Origin: Rhodospirillales bacterium
GTDB lineage: Bacteria > Pseudomonadota > Gammaproteobacteria > Burkholderiales > Burkholderiaceae_D
Reading direction: 5' to 3'
Length of the DNA: 40,157 nucleotides
Assembly (NCBI GenBank): GCA_903970305.1
Contig: CAJCID010000188.1
Span: forward strand, 1 to 40,157
This document shows, piece by piece, positions 8,895 to 17,892 of this stretch (positions are counted from its first letter, which is position 1; each line of letters starts with the position of its first letter). The translations under genes were made by a program, and so were the position numbers. Under the pieces are notes generated by a model that was not told the origin of the DNA, made no database searches, and saw only the letters and a program-made list of their open reading frames with translations.

Positions 8895-9515
8895 ATGACC
8901 ACATCCGCCCCGCCTCTTTTTGCGCTGCCTCTTCTGCCCAATCCTCTGGCTGCCCTGCCGGCCTTCTTGAACCACATCATCGACCGGGAGCCCTGGGCCA
9001 AGGAGCAGCTTGTGGTGCACGCTGGGAAGACCTTGCGTCTCGCACTGGCGCCGTTTGAACTGCGCCTTGCCGTCACCTCCGAGGGGTTGGTTGCCCTCGC
9101 CCCCTCCGACGCCAAGCCGAGCGTTTCGATTCAGATGCCCATAGGAAGTCTCGGCCTGATCCTCGCCCAGGGGCGCGGCGCGGCCCTGCGCGAGGTCAAG
9201 CTCGAGGGCGATGCTGAGTTCGCCCAGGCCGTGTCCCGGGTGGCTCAGAATGTGAGTTGGGAGGTTGAAGAGGATCTGAGCCGCGTCATCGGCGATGTCG
9301 CGGCCCGACGCGTTACCACGGGCGCAAGCGAATGGGCGAGGCAGGCCAAACGCGGCGCCCAAAAGCTCGGAGACAATATTGCCGAGTATCTCCTCGAAGA
9401 GGATCCGCAGTTGATCCGGCCGCGCGATGTCGAGGCGCTGGTCGAGGCGAACCGTACCTTGCGCGACGACCTCGCGCGCCTTGAAAAGCGGATCGAACGC
9501 CTGGAGCGCGCCTAA
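8895..9515 (+). CDS. ubiJ: Ubiquinone biosynthesis accessory factor UbiJ (SCP2 domain)
   Basis: Lipid-binding accessory protein of the Ubi complex (206 aa). An SCP2-type sterol-carrier domain occupies about residues 15-115 (FELRLAVTSEGLVAL; MPIGSLGLILAQGRG; VKLEGDAEFAQAVSRV). A C-terminal helical and coiled-coil part follows (about 120-206, ending LARLEKRIERLERA), matching UbiJ architecture. UbiJ with UbiK assembles the soluble ubiquinone-synthesis complex and is thought to bind the polyprenyl intermediates. Position between ubiE and ubiB, with only 3 bases to the ubiB ATG, supports the assignment. Confidence 0.9.
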   Translation: MTTSAPPLFALPLLPNPLAALPAFLNHIIDREPWAKEQLVVHAGKTLRLALAPFELRLAVTSEGLVALAPSDAKPSVSIQMPIGSLGLILAQGRGAALREVKLEGDAEFAQAVSRVAQNVSWEVEEDLSRVIGDVAARRVTTGASEWARQAKRGAQKLGDNIAEYLLEEDPQLIRPRDVEALVEANRTLRDDLARLEKRIERLERA

Positions 9516-9518
9516 GCC

Positions 9519-11075
9519 ATGCGCGTGTTCCGGCTGCTGAAGATCCTTCGGGTCATGTGGCGTTATGGTTTAGACCAGATCGCAGTCGACAGCCTGACCT
9601 TGCCCTTCGGCACTTCGGTGCTGCGCATGGGACGCGACCTCAGCTCGCCCCGAGGCGTGCGCTTGCGTCAGGCGCTGGAAGACTTGGGACCCATTTTTGT
9701 CAAGTTCGGCCAGGTCCTCTCGACCCGCCGGGATCTGTTGCCCGAGGACGTTGCCGAGGAACTGGCACACCTCCAGGACCGGGTGCCTCCGTTCGATTCG
9801 GAACTTGCGATCCGCCAGATCGAGGTCTCGCTGGGTCAGCATCCGAGCCAGCTGTTTGCTTCGTTCGAACGCACCCCTGTGGCCTCGGCGTCGATCGCCC
9901 AAGTTCACCTGGCCGTCTTGCACGATGGTCGGGAGGTTGCCGTCAAAGTCCTGAGGCCGAACATGCGCCGCGCCATCGACCGCGATCTCGCGCTGCTCCA
10001 TACCGCAGCGGGGCTGGTGGAGAGATTGTGGTCCGACGGGAAGCGCTTGCGCCTGCGTGAGGTGGTCGATGAGTTCGAGAAGCATCTCCACGATGAGCTG
10101 GATCTGATGCGGGAAGCAGCCAACGCGAGCCAGCTGCGGCGCAACTTTCACAATTCGAGCCTGTTGCGGGTGCCCGAGATGTACTGGGACCATTGCTCGG
10201 AGTCAGTGATCGTGATGGAGCGCATGCATGGGATCCCCATCTCGCGCATCGACGCCCTGCGCGCGGCGGGAATCGATCTGAAGAAGCTCTCCCGGGAGGG
10301 CGTCGAGATCTTTTTCACACAGGTCTTTCGGCATGGCTTCTTTCATGCCGACATGCACCCGGGAAATATCTACGTGGGTACGCGCGAGCACAACGGGGGG
10401 GTCGACTTCAATCGCTACATCGCATTGGACTTCGGTATCGTCGGTACGCTCACGGATTTTGACAAGAACTACCTCGCGCAGAACTTTCTCGCGTTCTTCC
10501 GGCGGGACTACAAGCGGGTCGCGACCCTTCACATCGAGTCGGGCTGGGTCCCGAAGGGTACGCGCGAGGACGAGCTTGAGTCGGCGATTCGCGCCTGCTG
10601 CGAACCCATCTTTGACCGACCTCTCTCGCAAATCTCTTTCGGGCAGGTGCTCTTGCGGCTGTTCCAGACCTCGCGCCGCTTTAACGTCGAGATTCAACCC
10701 CAGCTCGTGCTTCTGCAGAAGACACTCCTCAATATCGAGGGCCTGGGGCGCCAGCTCGACCCGGAGCTCGATCTCTGGCAGACCGGCAAGCCGTTTCTTG
10801 AGAGGTGGATGCAAGAACAGGTGGGTTGGCAGGGATTCCAGGAGCGCCTGCGCAACGAGGCCGCCCATCTTTCCCAGGTGCTACCCCATCTCCCGAGGCT
10901 CTTGCACCAGGGTCTACTGCGGCAGGCAGACGGTTCGCACGATGAAGAACTGCGCAAGCTTAATCAAGTGCTGATTCAGACCAACCGGACGATCGCGCTC
11001 GGTTTGGGCATCCTGGGTGGTGCCGTGATTGCGCTCCTTCTCATCATCGTCCTGATGCGACTGCACCTCGTCTAA
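9519..11075 (+). CDS. ubiB: UbiB, ADCK/ABC1-family kinase-like protein of ubiquinone biosynthesis
   Basis: Membrane-bound atypical kinase/ATPase (518 aa) needed for ubiquinone synthesis in aerobes. Family features: the KxGQ motif as [14 protein letters not shown] (about 62-75), the Ala-rich nucleotide loop [11 protein letters not shown] (about 124-134) followed by VAVKVLRP with the conserved Lys, catalytic-loop-like [15 protein letters not shown] (about 272-286) and ALDFGIVG (about 302-309, DFG). Two hydrophobic segments at the extreme C-terminus (about 488-516) anchor it in the inner membrane. The ATG follows the ubiJ stop by 3 bases, indicating translational coupling. The substrate phosphorylated or extracted by UbiB is not settled in the family. 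Confidence 0.96.
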   Translation: MRVFRLLKILRVMWRYGLDQIAVDSLTLPFGTSVLRMGRDLSSPRGVRLRQALEDLGPIFVKFGQVLSTRRDLLPEDVAEELAHLQDRVPPFDSELAIRQIEVSLGQHPSQLFASFERTPVASASIAQVHLAVLHDGREVAVKVLRPNMRRAIDRDLALLHTAAGLVERLWSDGKRLRLREVVDEFEKHLHDELDLMREAANASQLRRNFHNSSLLRVPEMYWDHCSESVIVMERMHGIPISRIDALRAAGIDLKKLSREGVEIFFTQVFRHGFFHADMHPGNIYVGTREHNGGVDFNRYIALDFGIVGTLTDFDKNYLAQNFLAFFRRDYKRVATLHIESGWVPKGTREDELESAIRACCEPIFDRPLSQISFGQVLLRLFQTSRRFNVEIQPQLVLLQKTLLNIEGLGRQLDPELDLWQTGKPFLERWMQEQVGWQGFQERLRNEAAHLSQVLPHLPRLLHQGLLRQADGSHDEELRKLNQVLIQTNRTIALGLGILGGAVIALLLIIVLMRLHLV

Positions 11076-11125
11076 GCGCTACACTCTGTCTTGCCGAGAT
11101 GACCCGTGCTTCCGAGATCCATCCC

Positions 11126-11608
11126 ATGAAGCTTCAACGATATTTCCAATCCGCTCTGCTGGGCCTGGTGAGCACCGGGTTCGCCGTCTGCGCGGCCGCA
11201 GCGAGCCTGCCCTACGACGAACAGGCCGATCCCAGTCAATCGCTCGCGAGCGCGCTCGCGAGCGCACGCGACAGTAATCGACGGGTCTTGATCGTGTTCG
11301 GGGCCAACTGGTGCGAGGACTGCCGGGCTCTCGACAGCGCTCTCCATTCGGACCGGACCCTGCCTGAGATCAATCAGCATTTTGTCGTAATGAAGGTCGA
11401 TGTCGGCCACTTTGATAAGAATCTCGAGTTCGCGAAGCTCTATGGCAAGCCGATCGCCAAAGGGATTCCGTCGGTCGTAGTCGTTACGCCCAAGAACGAG
11501 ATTGTCTACGAGACGCGGGCCGGAGAGCTGGCGGATGCGCGCCGCATGGGGCCGGCGGCGATCAACGCATTTTTCAGTGACCTTGGCAAACGCCCTGCTG
11601 GGTATTGA
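11126..11608 (+). CDS. Secreted thioredoxin-family protein (WCEDC)
   Basis: Exported thioredoxin-fold protein, 160 aa from ATG 11126. That start gives a signal peptide KLQRYFQSALLGLVSTGFAV with cleavage near AAAAS|LPY; the in-frame ATG at 11099 would add nine residues ahead of it. The active site is FGANWCEDCRALD, a CxxC of the thioredoxin_7/DsbD-gamma-like type, followed by the cis-Pro region GIPSVVVV. Probably a periplasmic disulfide reductase or oxidase; partner unknown. A tandem of two GCTCGCGAGC palindromes, 12 bases apart, encodes the LASALASA of the N-terminal linker. It follows ubiB by 50 bases and may be cotranscribed. Confidence 0.85.
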   Translation: MKLQRYFQSALLGLVSTGFAVCAAAASLPYDEQADPSQSLASALASARDSNRRVLIVFGANWCEDCRALDSALHSDRTLPEINQHFVVMKVDVGHFDKNLEFAKLYGKPIAKGIPSVVVVTPKNEIVYETRAGELADARRMGPAAINAFFSDLGKRPAGY

Positions 11609-11632
11609 GTCGGGCCGAAGCGAGCCGGAACA

Positions 11633-11654
11633 GCAAGTCCTAGTTCGGACTTGC
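11633..11654. terminator. Hairpin between convergent genes
   Basis: Stem GCAAGTCC / GGACTTGC with loop TAGTTC, located 25 bases after the thioredoxin stop and spanning the stop codon of the minus-strand secreted protein. No clear U-tract. Likely a shared bidirectional terminator. Confidence 0.4.
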
Positions 11655-12170
11655 CCCTTGGGTCGGGGCCGATCCTTGTGACGGCGCCGATCCCTGTTCG
11701 GCGGGCGTGCCCTGCTCCGGTGGCAGGCCCTGTGTCGGTACTTGACCCTGCCCCGGCACGGGTCCTGTCACCCCTGAATTTTCGGGACTTCCCACCCCAG
11801 GTGTCGGATTGCCCACATCCATCTGGTCGACGAAGTTGGAGTGGCTGCCGGCGGGACGATTCTGAACGGGTTGGATCGGTGTGCCGCTTGGCACTCCTGC
11901 CGCGGGCAGCGTCCCCGTCGACTGTGGATTAGCCGGGCTCGAGGCGGGAGACCCGGAAATTCCTGGTGTGCCAGATGAGGAGGGCGCCGCAGTCTCACCA
12001 GAAACCGGACCGATCGCCGCCCCCAGCGCCAAGAGGTGTGATGCGGGGCCGGCTGCGGTCTCGCCCGCGAGGACGATCCCGGTGGTGGCAAGAGCACCCA
12101 GGGCGCAGCATAGGGCGAGTCTGCCACCTAAAGAAGCGCTCGCCCGCACATTTCCGGTATTCCTACTCAT
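11640..12170 (-). CDS. Small secreted Pro/Gly/Gln-rich repeat protein
   Basis: 176-aa protein of no family I recognise. ATG 12170 is preceded by GGAG about 9 bases upstream; the longer frame from 12239 lacks such support. The N-terminus has a signal or anchor segment (GRLALCCALGALATTGIVLAG, about residues 15-35). The rest is low complexity: Ala/Ser/Pro/Gly/Thr in the middle, then degenerate PxQGxxP/PxEQGxxP units (PGQGQVPTQGLPPEQGTP and on) to the end. It is probably exported and disordered. The opposite strand also has long open frames here, but none has a ribosome site and a sensible protein. Composition alone could create open frames in this GC-rich DNA, so I keep moderate confidence. Confidence 0.55.
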   Translation of the reverse strand: MSRNTGNVRASASLGGRLALCCALGALATTGIVLAGETAAGPASHLLALGAAIGPVSGETAAPSSSGTPGISGSPASSPANPQSTGTLPAAGVPSGTPIQPVQNRPAGSHSNFVDQMDVGNPTPGVGSPENSGVTGPVPGQGQVPTQGLPPEQGTPAEQGSAPSQGSAPTQGASPN

Positions 12171-12337
12171 GGTCAGTCTCCAACTCGTGGCCGCTCGGTC
12201 TGGGTGGCACCCTGTTTGCCCAGTGGGCACCAGCCGCACGTTCGGACATGCGCTGTTGACGCGGCGCAGATTGAACGGAGGGGCCGTTTCTGCTACCGTT
12301 CGCCCCGTTGCTCGACCGATGTTGTCATCATCTGCGC

Positions 12338-12354
12338 ACGCAACTTGCTTGCGT
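12338..12354. repeat. Inverted repeat upstream of the indolepyruvate oxidoreductase gene
   Basis: ACGCAA-CTTGC-TTGCGT, about 105 bases before the start of the next gene, in a 287-base gap between divergent genes. It is a possible operator. No convincing promoter could be assigned next to it. Confidence 0.3.
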
Positions 12355-12457
12355 CTATCCTGCGGTCGTTATCCATAAGAAAGCGCACCGCGGTTGGGCG
12401 AACGAGGAATTCGTTGCAGCCCAGCTTCCGAAAAAACACGATTTTTGAGGATGTCCA

Positions 12458-15400
12458 ATGAATGCCCCTCTATCGGCCGCGCTGCGCGAGGCCCTCGCAT
12501 CCGTCACCCTCGACGATAAGTACACCTTAGAACGCGGGCGCGTGTACCTCAACGGTACCCAGGCGCTCGTTCGACTGTTGATGCTGCAACGCGAACGAGA
12601 CGCATCTGCAGGCCTGAACACAGCGGGGTTTGTATCGGGCTATCGCGGCTCGCCGCTGGGTTCAGTAGATCAGACACTCTGGAAAGCGAAGAAGTTTCTC
12701 CAGCAGCATCACATTACCTTCCAGCCTGGAGTCAATGAGGATCTGGCCGCGACCTCGGTGTGGGGTTCGCAGCAGGTCAATATGTATCCAGGCGCCAAGT
12801 ACGATGGTGTGTTTGGAATGTGGTACGGCAAAGGCCCCGGGGTGGATCGCTGCGGGGATGTCTTCAAGCATGGCAATGCCGCTGGCACCAGCAAGCATGG
12901 GGGCGTGCTCGTGCTTGCCGGGGATGACCATTCGGCGAAGTCCTCGACCCTGCCGCATCAATCGGACCATATCCTGAAGGCTTGCGGCATTCCGGTGTTT
13001 TTTCCGGCGACGGTCCAGGAATACCTCGACTTAGGTCTGCACGCCTACGCGATGAGTCGCTATTCCGGACTGTGGACGGGATTTAAGGTGGTCACCGATG
13101 TGGTTGAGGCATCCGCTTCGGTATTCGTGGATCCCGAGCGCGTACAGATCCGGCTGCCTGACGACTTTGTGATCCCTGCGGAAGGACTGAATATCCGCTG
13201 GCCCGATTCGCCGCTTGAACAGGAAGCGCGTCTCATGGATTTCAAGTGGTACGCGGCCCTGGCCTACTCGCGTGCCAACAAGCTCAATTACACGGTCTGG
13301 GATTCGCCCAAGGCCCGCTTTGGCATCATGTCTGGAGGGAAGGCCTATCTGGATACGCGCCAAGCCCTCCTGGACCTGGGCCTGGATCAACAGGTCTGCG
13401 CGGACCTGGGCATCCGCCTGTTCAAAGTGGGAGTGGTCTGGCCCCTCGATGCCTACGACGTGCGCGAATTTGCCACCGGCCTGCAGGAGATACTCGTTGT
13501 CGAAGAAAAGCGCCAGATCCTCGAGTACCAGGTCAAGGAGGAACTCTATAACTGGCGCGAGGATGTGCGGCCACGGGTCTTCGGCAAGTTCGACGACAAG
13601 GAGGGGGGCGAGTGGGCGATCCCGCAGGGGAACTGGCTGCTGCCTGCCAAGTACGAACTCTCACCGGCACTCATCGCCAGGGCGATCGCCCAGCGTCTCG
13701 GTACCTTTGAGCTGCCGCAAGACGTTCGCGCACGGATGGAAGCGCGGCTCGCGCTGCTTGAGGCCAAGGAGAAGGCGCTCGCCAAGCCGCGCGTGGTCGT
13801 CGAGCGCAAGCCGTTCTTCTGCTCGGGCTGCCCGCACAACACGTCGACGGTCGTGCCGGAGGGATCGCGAGCTGTGGCAGGTATCGGGTGCCACTACATG
13901 GCGGTATGGATGCCCGACCGCCGCACCAACACCTTCACCCAGATGGGAGGCGAGGGCGCGCCATGGATCGGTCAGGCCCCGTTCACCAACGAGCGTCATA
14001 TCTTTGCCAACCTGGGTGACGGCACGTACTTTCATTCGGGCTATCTCGCAGTCCGCGCCGCGGTCGCCGCGAAGGTCAACATCACCTACAAGATCCTCTT
14101 CAATGATGCGGTCGCGATGACCGGTGGGCAGCCGGTCGACGGTACCCTGACGGTGCCGCAGATTGCACGTCAGATGGCTGCCGAAGGTGTGCGCAAGATC
14201 GTCGTCGTGACCGACGAGCCCGAGAAATACACGGGTGTCGTGTTACCCGACGGCGTGGGCGTCGAGCACCGCAGGGAGCTCGATCGCATCCAGCGGGAAT
14301 TGCGGGAGTGTGAGGGGACGTCGGTACTGATCTATGACCAGACGTGCGCTTCGGAGAAACGTCGGCGCCGCAAGAAAATTGTCGATGGTAAACCGGGATT
14401 TCCCGACCCGGCCAAGCGGGCCTTCATCAACGAACTGGTCTGCGAAGGTTGTGGCGATTGCTCGGTCCAATCGAATTGCATCTCGGTCGAACCCCTCGAG
14501 ACGGAGTTCGGGCGCAAGCGCCAGATCAACCAGTCCTCGTGCAATAAGGACTATTCGTGCGTCAATGGCTTTTGCCCCTCCTTTGTGACCGTCGAGGGTG
14601 GCCGTCTGCGCAAGGGTAAGGGTTCGGCCGTCGTCGACGTCGACCATCTGTTCGAGCTTCCCGAAGCGACGGTGCCCCCGCTCACGTCGACCTACGGGAT
14701 CCTCGTGACCGGAGTGGGCGGGACGGGCGTGGTTACCGTCGGTCAGCTGCTCGGCATGGCCGCCCACCTCGAAGGACGAGGCGTCTCGGTTCTCGATATG
14801 GCGGGGCTGGCCCAGAAGGGTGGCGAAGTTTCCTCTCATGTCCAAATCGCAGCGCATCCGGAGGACTTGCACGCCACCCGGATTGCGACCGGGGAGGCGG
14901 ACCTCATCCTCGGTTGTGATCTGGTCGTGACCGCCAATCGCGAATCGCTCTCGAAGATGCTGCAAGGCGTCACGCGCGCCGTGGTCAATACCGCGAACGC
15001 GCCGACTTCGGACTTTGTGCGCAACCCCAACTGGCAGTTCCCGGGGAGCGACATGGAGGCTGACATCAAAGCCGCTGTCGGCGAGGCGTGCGTCTTCGTC
15101 GATGCCAACAAACTCACCGTCGCGCTCCTCGGCGATGCTCTCTACACCAACCCCTTCATGCTCGGCTTTGCCTGGCAACGGGGCTGGTTACCTCTAACGC
15201 GCGAGGCCCTCGAGCGCGCCATCGAGCTCAATGGTGTGTCCGTTGAGACCAATCAGAAGGCCTTCCTGTGGGGGCGCCGGGCTGCGGTCCATCCCGAGGC
15301 GGTCGCCAAGGTCGCCTTTCCGGCCGAGGTGATCGAACTCAAGAGGCTCTCCTCGAGCCTCGACGAGATGATTGCGCGTCGCGTCGCGTTCCTGACCGCA

Positions 15401-16012
15401 TACCAGAACTCGGCCTATGCCGAGCGCTACCGTCGTCTGGTGGAACTGGCCCGCAATGCCGAGGCCAAGCTAGGCGGCACTGCGCTGACCGAGGCCGTCG
15501 CCCGCTATTTCTTCAAGCTCATGGCGTACAAGGACGAATATGAAGTCGCGCGACTGTATGCCGATCCGGCCTTCATGCAGAAGGTCAATGCCCAATTCGA
15601 GGGAGACTTCTCCCTGAAGTTCCATCTCGCCCCACCCCTTTGGTCCAAGCGTGACAGCCAAGGACATCTCGTCAAGCGCCAGTTTGGATCCTGGACCCTC
15701 GCGTTGTTTCGGATCCTGGCGAAACTGCGCGGGCTACGCGGCACCCCGCTCGACGTGTTCGGGCGTACCGCCGAGCGGCGCACGGAGCGCGCCTTGATTG
15801 GACAATATGAACAGACGATCCGAATGCTTTTGCCCAAGCTCGACGCAAAAACCTTGTCTGCAGCAGTGGCCTTAGCGAGCGTGCCCGAGGAGATCCGCGG
15901 CTATGGACACGTCAAGGAGGCCACTCTTGAAAGCGCGCGGCGCAAACAGAGCGAGCTGCTAGAAACCTTCTCTGCGTCAGTGACGGGGATCGGCGCGGCA
16001 CGCGCCGCCTGA
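12458..16012 (+). CDS. Fused indolepyruvate ferredoxin oxidoreductase (IorA-IorB type)
   Basis: Cytoplasmic 1184-aa 2-oxoacid oxidoreductase that decarboxylates arylpyruvates (indolepyruvate, phenylpyruvate) to aryl-acetyl-CoA with electrons passed to ferredoxin or a similar carrier; used in aromatic amino-acid degradation. Domain order: POR alpha-type N-terminal part (SGYRGSPLGS at about 57-66), a Cys pair FFCSGCPHNT (about 452-461), thiamine-diphosphate domain with FANLGDGTYFHSG and NDAVAMTGGQ (about 515-555), a 4Fe-4S-like Cys cluster CEGCGDCSVQSNC (about 662-674) with more Cys at CNKDYSCVNGFC, the gamma domain starting GILVTGVGGTGVV (about 746), and a C-terminal DUF6537-type region. GAGGA precedes the ATG at good spacing. 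Intact and full length. It stands alone, with no paaK-like or ferredoxin gene beside it. Confidence 0.95.
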   Translation: MNAPLSAALREALASVTLDDKYTLERGRVYLNGTQALVRLLMLQRERDASAGLNTAGFVSGYRGSPLGSVDQTLWKAKKFLQQHHITFQPGVNEDLAATSVWGSQQVNMYPGAKYDGVFGMWYGKGPGVDRCGDVFKHGNAAGTSKHGGVLVLAGDDHSAKSSTLPHQSDHILKACGIPVFFPATVQEYLDLGLHAYAMSRYSGLWTGFKVVTDVVEASASVFVDPERVQIRLPDDFVIPAEGLNIRWPDSPLEQEARLMDFKWYAALAYSRANKLNYTVWDSPKARFGIMSGGKAYLDTRQALLDLGLDQQVCADLGIRLFKVGVVWPLDAYDVREFATGLQEILVVEEKRQILEYQVKEELYNWREDVRPRVFGKFDDKEGGEWAIPQGNWLLPAKYELSPALIARAIAQRLGTFELPQDVRARMEARLALLEAKEKALAKPRVVVERKPFFCSGCPHNTSTVVPEGSRAVAGIGCHYMAVWMPDRRTNTFTQMGGEGAPWIGQAPFTNERHIFANLGDGTYFHSGYLAVRAAVAAKVNITYKILFNDAVAMTGGQPVDGTLTVPQIARQMAAEGVRKIVVVTDEPEKYTGVVLPDGVGVEHRRELDRIQRELRECEGTSVLIYDQTCASEKRRRRKKIVDGKPGFPDPAKRAFINELVCEGCGDCSVQSNCISVEPLETEFGRKRQINQSSCNKDYSCVNGFCPSFVTVEGGRLRKGKGSAVVDVDHLFELPEATVPPLTSTYGILVTGVGGTGVVTVGQLLGMAAHLEGRGVSVLDMAGLAQKGGEVSSHVQIAAHPEDLHATRIATGEADLILGCDLVVTANRESLSKMLQGVTRAVVNTANAPTSDFVRNPNWQFPGSDMEADIKAAVGEACVFVDANKLTVALLGDALYTNPFMLGFAWQRGWLPLTREALERAIELNGVSVETNQKAFLWGRRAAVHPEAVAKVAFPAEVIELKRLSSSLDEMIARRVAFLTAYQNSAYAERYRRLVELARNAEAKLGGTALTEAVARYFFKLMAYKDEYEVARLYADPAFMQKVNAQFEGDFSLKFHLAPPLWSKRDSQGHLVKRQFGSWTLALFRILAKLRGLRGTPLDVFGRTAERRTERALIGQYEQTIRMLLPKLDAKTLSAAVALASVPEEIRGYGHVKEATLESARRKQSELLETFSASVTGIGAARAA

Positions 16013-16083
16013 TGAGAGGAGATCCCTGAACGGATCCCCCCGGCGAGGCTCGAGCAGGTGCACGGGCTCGCATTTGGGCTCGG

Positions 16084-16593
16084 TCATTGACCCGTCATCA
16101 GGCGGCGCATCTCCTCAATATTCTCGGCTGAACGCTTCTGGAAGAGCTCGAGCAAGCGAGTCTGTGACCCGGTCGCGAGTTCGGCCAATTCGCGCAGATT
16201 GCCGAGGGCCTTTGTGAAGGCCTGCTGAGCGAGCTCGCCTTGCCCTGCGAAGCTTTCGACGGACCGCCCCAAACCGACGTTTTGCACCGCGCTTTGCCAC
16301 TCGCGCAGGGTCTCCTGGGCGATCTCGGTATGCCGTTTTGCCAGGGTGCGCATGCCTTCATAGACCTCCTCATTGGCCTCGACGAGCGCCTCCAGATCGC
16401 GCTTGCGCGATTCGAGGAGCGCCTCGAGATTCACCCCCGGCACCTGCAGAGTCTTCAGCATCTGGCTCATGTCGGGCATCCAGGGGTTCTGGCCGAAGGA
16501 AAATCCTGCGGCCGCCCCGGGGTGGGCTGCGCCTGCGGGCTGCGCGTCGGGCTGGGCAGAACGGGGCCTCGTTGTATTCGCTTTGGTTACCAT
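16084..16593 (-). CDS. Phasin family protein (PHA granule surface)
   Basis: Phasin-type protein (169 aa) that coats intracellular polyhydroxyalkanoate granules. After a disordered Ala/Pro-rich N-terminus (about 1-35), the body is one long amphipathic helical region (about 40-165) with the family pattern: LEALLESRKRDLEALVEANE, MRTLAKRHTEIAQETLREWQ, then LRELAELATGSQTRLLELFQ and RSAENIEEMRRL. A clear AGGAG ribosome site lies 5-6 bases before the ATG. Downstream of the DUF3108 gene by 31 bases on the same strand; the phaM gene is 1.3 kb away, pointing to a PHA-related neighbourhood. Confidence 0.88.
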   Translation of the reverse strand: MVTKANTTRPRSAQPDAQPAGAAHPGAAAGFSFGQNPWMPDMSQMLKTLQVPGVNLEALLESRKRDLEALVEANEEVYEGMRTLAKRHTEIAQETLREWQSAVQNVGLGRSVESFAGQGELAQQAFTKALGNLRELAELATGSQTRLLELFQKRSAENIEEMRRLMTGQ

Positions 16594-16624
16594 GGGTTGT
16601 CTCCTGTTGTGGGCTCTGGGTCTG

Positions 16625-17725
16625 TCATTCGATCTTCGTGAGTATCAGATCGACATAGGCCGAGCTAGGTTCAGTGTACAAAATGCGCGCCGGATAGCCA
16701 CCTAAATCCAGGGCAATCCACAGATCGATGCGGCGGTCGTTCGTGCCGGGCCTGAGTACACGCTGCACATGGGTCGCATCGATGGTGCCGATACCCGAAT
16801 TCACCGGTTCGAAGCCGACGGTCCGAAAGGTCCAGGTCCCGGGCTCACCCTTCAAGTTGGCGACAGGGACATCCCACTGCGCGCCGGCTTGACCCAGATC
16901 AGGATTCGCGATGAGCAGCGCCCCCAACTGAAAAACGATGGACAGCCGATCCTGAACCCCCTGAGTGGTCTCGTCGATCGCGCCCGACTGGACGCCGACA
17001 CTGTCCTGGGCGCGCCTAAACAGAGTGACCAAGGCCTCCCGATTACGCGGGGTCTCGCTGTAGCGGGAGGGTTCGAGCCCCCCCGCTCCTATGTTCCCCT
17101 CGCTGTGCGACTCCAGTACGGTGAACGATAAGAACAGCAGGCTCGCGGTCGCCGTCAGGTCGGCCTGGTAGTGCTGCGACCCGTCCAGCCGCCAGTGGAG
17201 AATCCCGTTGCCCACATAGCTCTGATTCGGATCCTTCTTGGGGTCCTTGCCGACAACGTCGTAGTACAGGATAGCCGACTGCGGTGCGCGAGCCGGGCGG
17301 CCCGGCGGTGGTGAGGAGAGAGCGGGATTGGACGTTGGGCCCGAGGCGGACGGCTCCACCGGTGCGGTGTTCTCCGCTCCCGTGGCCGATCCATCGGGGT
17401 TGGGGTTGGGTGGGCCGGTGACGGAGGTCTCCACTCTGGGCGCCGTCGCAGGCGCAGCTGGCATGAGATCCGGCGGCGGCTCCGCTCGGGCAGGGGTGGG
17501 TGTCTCGTGACGTGGGTGCCGCTGCGGTTTGAGCGGTTCGGCTGGCCTGGCTTCTGGTGTCGCAGGAGGTAGGGGAACGAGGGTCGCCTCGATACGCCCG
17601 GGCCCATCTTGGTCGCGCGCGAGCGAGTGCTGCGTCAGGCGCAAGACCAGCATGTGGATTGCCAGGGACAGCAGGAGCAACAGCGCAAGCCGGATACGGG
17701 AGGAAGTCCAAAAGCGCGCGCGCAT
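16625..17725 (-). CDS. DUF3108 domain-containing membrane-anchored protein
   Basis: 366-aa protein with one N-terminal hydrophobic helix (RLALLLLLSLAIHMLVLRL, about 11-29), a Pro-rich disordered linker (about 45-160) and a C-terminal DUF3108 beta-rich domain (about 165-366: ILYYDVVGKD, GILHWRLDGSQHYQADL, WTFRTVGFEPV, RIDLWIALDLGGYPARILYTE). DUF3108 proteins are exported and of unknown function; the fold resembles lipid-carrier-like barrels. The anchor plus a long linker place the domain in the periplasm, in the style of TonB-like stalks. ATG at 17725 starts with MRARFW. It may share a transcript with the phasin gene downstream. Confidence 0.83.
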   Translation of the reverse strand: MRARFWTSSRIRLALLLLLSLAIHMLVLRLTQHSLARDQDGPGRIEATLVPLPPATPEARPAEPLKPQRHPRHETPTPARAEPPPDLMPAAPATAPRVETSVTGPPNPNPDGSATGAENTAPVEPSASGPTSNPALSSPPPGRPARAPQSAILYYDVVGKDPKKDPNQSYVGNGILHWRLDGSQHYQADLTATASLLFLSFTVLESHSEGNIGAGGLEPSRYSETPRNREALVTLFRRAQDSVGVQSGAIDETTQGVQDRLSIVFQLGALLIANPDLGQAGAQWDVPVANLKGEPGTWTFRTVGFEPVNSGIGTIDATHVQRVLRPGTNDRRIDLWIALDLGGYPARILYTEPSSAYVDLILTKIE

Positions 17726-17820
17726 CGTGCCGATAGAGTTGATCGATTGGTCGCGCCTGAACGGTTCGGGGCGCGCTTTCTGAGGCGCACCAAGCCTGTC
17801 ATACTGGCCCGGTGATTGTC

Positions 17821-17838
17821 ATCATGCGCTCGCATGAT
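17821..17838. promoter_or_regulatory. 18-base palindrome in the DUF3108/phaM divergent region
   Basis: ATCATGCG-CT-CGCATGAT, perfect 8-base arms around 2 bases. It lies 55 bases upstream of the phaM GTG and 96 bases upstream of the DUF3108 ATG, in the only spacer between divergent genes. Good candidate for a dimeric repressor or activator site; the cognate protein is unknown. Confidence 0.5.
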
Positions 17839-17892
17839 ACCGTCGCCTGAAGATTCACCCCGGCGCGGCGCGTTCCCGTAGGAGAAGCAAAC

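Noticed and set aside
11881..12378. 165-codon open frame on the plus strand opposite the secreted repeat protein
   Set aside because: No ribosome site, no signal or domain, Pro/Arg-rich and ends inside the intergenic region; the minus-strand gene has better support.
14243..15178. 311-codon minus-strand frame inside the indolepyruvate oxidoreductase gene
   Set aside because: GC-rich antisense shadow of a gene with clear family motifs; the protein is Arg/His/Gly-rich without a family.
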